Shown here: positions 60,465-64,000 of the stretch, in pieces
Layout: each line of letters begins with the position of its first letter
Numbering within the stretch: the first letter of the stretch is position 1
Assembly: GCA_964058845.1 (NCBI GenBank)
Contig: CAXKVR010000089.1
Span: 218,463-282,462, forward strand
Source of the DNA: Carex sylvatica
Lineage: Eukaryota > Streptophyta > Magnoliopsida > Poales > Cyperaceae
Direction: 5' to 3'
Length of the DNA: 64,000 nucleotides
The notes under the pieces: generated by a model
The model's input: the letters and a program-made list of their open reading frames with translations, nothing else
The model's database searches: none
Told to the model about the DNA's origin: nothing
Made by a program: the position numbers and the translations under genes

Positions 60465-63400
60465 ACAAAATAACATTTGCATGAAATAACACTAGTACAT
60501 AAAATAACACATAATTTATATTGCTACAACACATAATTAACATCCTACATTCCTTCTACAAAATCAGAAATGAAGTTTGAAATAACACTAGTACACGACT
60601 TCATGCTCTCTTTTACATTAATTGAGGTGTTGATGAAATCCAAATTCATGAATTCTATGAACTTCTGTCAGTTCAGCTCACATCTTCTTTACAAGTGAAT
60701 CTTATAAGATATTATGCTTCAATTCCCATTAAGCGACATTATCCCGATTGAAAGTAACATTATCCTGCAAAGATAAAAAAAAAAAAATTATTTGAATTAG
60801 CTTCCAAAATGAATTAAAAGAATAATAATCAAGTACTGGAACGAGAAAATAATTCACTTCTGAATTCGAGAATTCACTTGAATTGCCTGCTAAGTTTTTC
60901 AATCCAAAAGAAAGTTGTTTGTAAATTTGCATGTGCCAAGGTAGATTGCATATTATAAAAAAAGTCTAGGTATAATATGGATATATAATTCTTAGTATCA
61001 ATTCTATCAGACTGTTACGAATGGAAGGGAACCAGCATCTAATTGGCGATATCAAGCCAAAAATATTGTTACTGGATAGCACATAGGTGTGGTTATATTT
61101 CAAAATAACGAAACTAATTATTAGGGTTTTTCAACGAAAAAAAATCCATAAAGTGGAATGTATCTCTCATGTTAGCATGCAATTTAGTTAGTAAGTAGGC
61201 ACTACTCAGAACAGAGTGGCACATATTAATATCCAATTGATACAAGGTACGGCATATTTTAAAATAACCCCACAACAGAATGGATACGATAAGGAAACTT
61301 AACTTAATGCAACCCTAGAAGAAGGATGCCTTCCCCTCCCACTTGTGAAGTCATCAGAGTTGCTCTTGTCAGTAGGCATCAACCAATCCATGTTGAATTC
61401 ATTCCATCTTTTAGCTTCAAGAGGAGAAGAAAAATTAGTCAGAACTGTGGTTATATTTCAAAATAACGAAACTAATTATCAGGGTTTTTCAACGAAAAAA
61501 AAGCCATTCAGTGGAATGTACTTCTCATGTTAGCATGCAATTTAGTTAGTAAGTAGGCACTACTCAGAACAGAGTGCCACATATTAATATCCAATTGATA
61601 CATGGTACGGCATATTTTGAGAAACTAAAGTCTTTATGATGATTAATTTCTTCTCAATGCGGTGCTACTCTGGATGCCATTTGGACAAATTAATCATCAT
61701 AAAGACTTGTTAACTCAATTCAGTTCGAGAGAACAATTAAACTCCAAACAATACATGCCATAATATGATATGCATAGGAAGGAAGCGGATTTGCTAATAT
61801 GAAACTTTTCAGCAATAGACAATTCACCTTGATGATACTAACTATTATTCATCTAGCATAAAATAACCCCACAACAGAATGGATAAGAGAATGAAACTTA
61901 ACTTAATGCAACCCTAGAAAAAGGATGCCTTCCCCTCCCACTTGTGAAGTCATCAGAGTTGCTCTTGTCAGTTGGCATCAACCAATCCATGTTGAATTCA
62001 TTCCATCTTTTTGCTTCAATAGAAGAAAAAAAAAAATAGTCAAAAGTGTGGTTTTATTTGAAAATAATGAAATTAATTATCAGGGTTCTTCAACGAAAAA
62101 GAAGCCATTCAGTGGAATATACTTCTCATGCTTGCATGCAATTTAGTTAGCATGTAGGGACTATTCAGAACAGAGTGGCACATGTTACTATCCAATTGAT
62201 ACAAGTTACGGCATATTTTGAGAAACTAAAGTCTTTATGATGATTAATTTGTTCTCAATGCGGTGCTACTCTGGATGCCATTTGGACAAATTAATCATCA
62301 TAAAGACTTGTTAACTCAGTTCAGTTCGAGAGAACAATTAAACTCCAAACAATACATGCCATAATATGATATGCATAGGAAGGAAGCAGAGTTGCTAATA
62401 AGAAACTTTTCAGCAATAGACAATCCACCTTGATGATATTAACTATTATTCTTCTAGCATAAAATAACCCCACAACATATTGTATAAGATAAGGAAACTT
62501 AACTTAATGTAACCCTAGAAGAAGGATGTCTTCCCCTCCCACTTGTGAAGTCATCAGAGTTGCTCTTGTCAGTTGGCAGCAAACAATCCATGTTGAATTC
62601 ATTCCATCTTTTTGCTTCAATAGAAGAAAAAAAAATAGTCAAAAGTGTGGTTTTATTTGAAAATAATGAAATTAATTATCAGGGTTCTTCAACGAAAAAG
62701 AAGCCATTCAGTGGAATATACTTCTCATGCTTGCATGCAATTTAGTTAGCATGTAGGGACTACTCAGAACAGAGTGGCACATGTTACAATCCAATTGATA
62801 CAAGGTACGGCATATTTTAAGAAACTAAAGTCTTTATGATGATTAATTTGTTCTCAATGCGGTGCTACTCTGGATGCCATTTGGACAAATTAATCATCAT
62901 AAAGACTTGTTAACTCAGTTCAGTTCGAGAGAACAATTAAACTCCAAACAATACATGCCATAATATGATATGCATAGGAAGGAAGCAGAGTTGCTAATAT
63001 GAAACTTTTCAGCAATAGACAATCCACCTTGATGATACTAACTATTATTCATCTAGCAAAAAATAACCCCACAACATATTGTATAAGATAAGGAAACTTA
63101 ACTTAATGCAACCCTAGAAGAAGGATGTCTTCCCCTCCCACTTCTGAAGTCATCAGAGTTGCTCTTGTCAGTTGGCAGCAACCAATCCATGTTGAATTCA
63201 TTCCATCTTTTAGCTTCAAGAGGAGAAGAAAAATTAGTTAGAACTGTGGTTATATTTCAAAATAACGAAACTAATTATCAGGGTTTTTCAACGAAAAAAA
63301 AGCCATTCAGTGGAATGTACTTCTCATGTTAGCATGCAATTTAGTTAGTAAGTAGGCACTACTCAAAACAGAGTGCCACATATTAATATCCAATTGATAC

Positions 63401-63682
63401 ATGGTACGGCATATTTTCAGAAACTAAAGTCTTTATGATGATTAATTTGTTCTCAATGCGGTGCTACTCTGGATGCCATTTGGACAAATTAATTATCATA
63501 AAGACTTGTTAACTCAGTTCAGTTCGAGAGAACCATTAAACTCCAAACAATACATGTCATAATATGATATGCATAAGAGTTGCTAATATGAAACTTTTCA
63601 GCAATTGACAATTCACCTTGATGATACTAACTATTATTCATCTAGCATAAAATAACCCCACAACAGAATGGATAAGAGAATG
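60465..63682 (-). repeat. Inverted copy of the 3' end of the array gene and four array units
   Basis: Reading the minus strand from 63682 to 60465 reproduces array-2 units and then the 3' end of the plus-strand unit, including the DNVTFNRDNVA exon (about 60765-60732) and its 3' flank to about 51680 in reverse. Exon-like segments lie near 61400, 62000, 62600 and 63200, all at 0.6 kb spacing; the long 1.55 kb unit is absent. The two arrays face each other across about 8.8 kb. The array is cut off at 63682 by the following element. Confidence 0.9.
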
Positions 63683-64000
63683 TGTGACATTATGAATTTT
63701 ATAATAAATATTCTATACTGACTGATTGAGTTAAGGCGTCACGAATCGAATTATAAATATAGAAAAACGGTCCAGTGCGGATGGATGACCCGCACTGCGG
63801 GTGGCTTCACCCGCACTGGGACAAGTTCTTTAATAAACGGCTGTGATTTTCACTGGGTGCGGATGGTAGTGCGGATGGGAATCCGCAGTGCGGGTGAGTT
63901 CTGTACTCTTCTGAAGTTGACGAATTTTCGCTAAGTACTGGATGCGGATGGGGATCATCCGCACTGAGCTCAGTGCGTCCGCACTAGGCTCGGACTTTTT
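63683..64000. mobile_element. Probable LTR, truncated by window end
   Basis: Array sequence stops after GATAAGAGAATG and a new sequence begins TGTGACATTATGAA, as an LTR would. It then has many short GC-rich motifs (AGTGCGGATGG, CCGCACTG, GTGCGGGTG) in both orientations. No PBS, polypurine tract or second LTR can be seen in 318 bases, so class is a guess. Confidence 0.45.

Noticed and set aside
1..64000. tRNA, rRNA or organelle genes
   Set aside because: No cloverleaf with conserved boxes and no rRNA-like or plastid-like sequence was seen on reading.

Overview
This is plant nuclear DNA: introns with GT..AG borders, AT-rich spacers, and families seen only in land plants (plant mobile domain protein, CYP96-type P450, TPLATE-complex TWD40-2, PAS2). 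A monocot is my weak guess from the P450; a short tract of six-base CCCTAA repeats (the telomere type of many Asparagales) fits but proves nothing. Coding density is very low. Only one gene looks intact, a single-exon CYP96-like P450 at 25024-26553 (+). Most of the rest is transposons, gene fragments, pseudogenes and duplicated blocks.

Layout. 1-4245: part of a transposon carrying a plant-mobile-domain gene on the minus strand, six exons, one in-frame TAG. 4246-8600: copy A of an old segmental duplication, interrupted by a 2.27 kb CACTA element and a 212 bp MITE. 8600-24990: a two-exon PAS2 fragment, a PHD (JADE1-like) pseudogene, LINE and hAT transposase relics and several MITEs with readable target-site duplications (TSDs). 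25024-26553: the P450. 27949-29584: a very recent chimeric duplication joining part of the 1-4245 transposon to the P450 3' end. 30358-37107: copy B of the segmental duplication, holding a 3.8 kb hAT-like element that carries pieces of TWD40-2 and probably of a threonine-aspartase gene, plus another hAT MITE. Each copy serves as the empty site for insertions in the other.

38500-54200: a MITE, a duplicated 500 bp promoter-like segment, then an unrecognised plus-strand transcription unit (about 40.98-51.41 kb) whose middle and 3' parts were amplified in tandem, and a duplicated minus-strand candidate gene (51.5-54.2 kb). 54.2-60.4 kb is AT-rich with few features. 60465-63682 is an inverted copy of the 3' part of the tandem array, so the two arrays form a large inverted repeat with about 8.8 kb between them. 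From 63683 a probable LTR begins and runs off the window.

The most unusual structure is the array: at least 11 copies of a stem-loop (up to 24 bp perfect stem, about 33 nt loop), six of them direct and near complete, one of which has its loop inverted. The genes do not form a pathway; what links them is transposon capture, duplication and decay.
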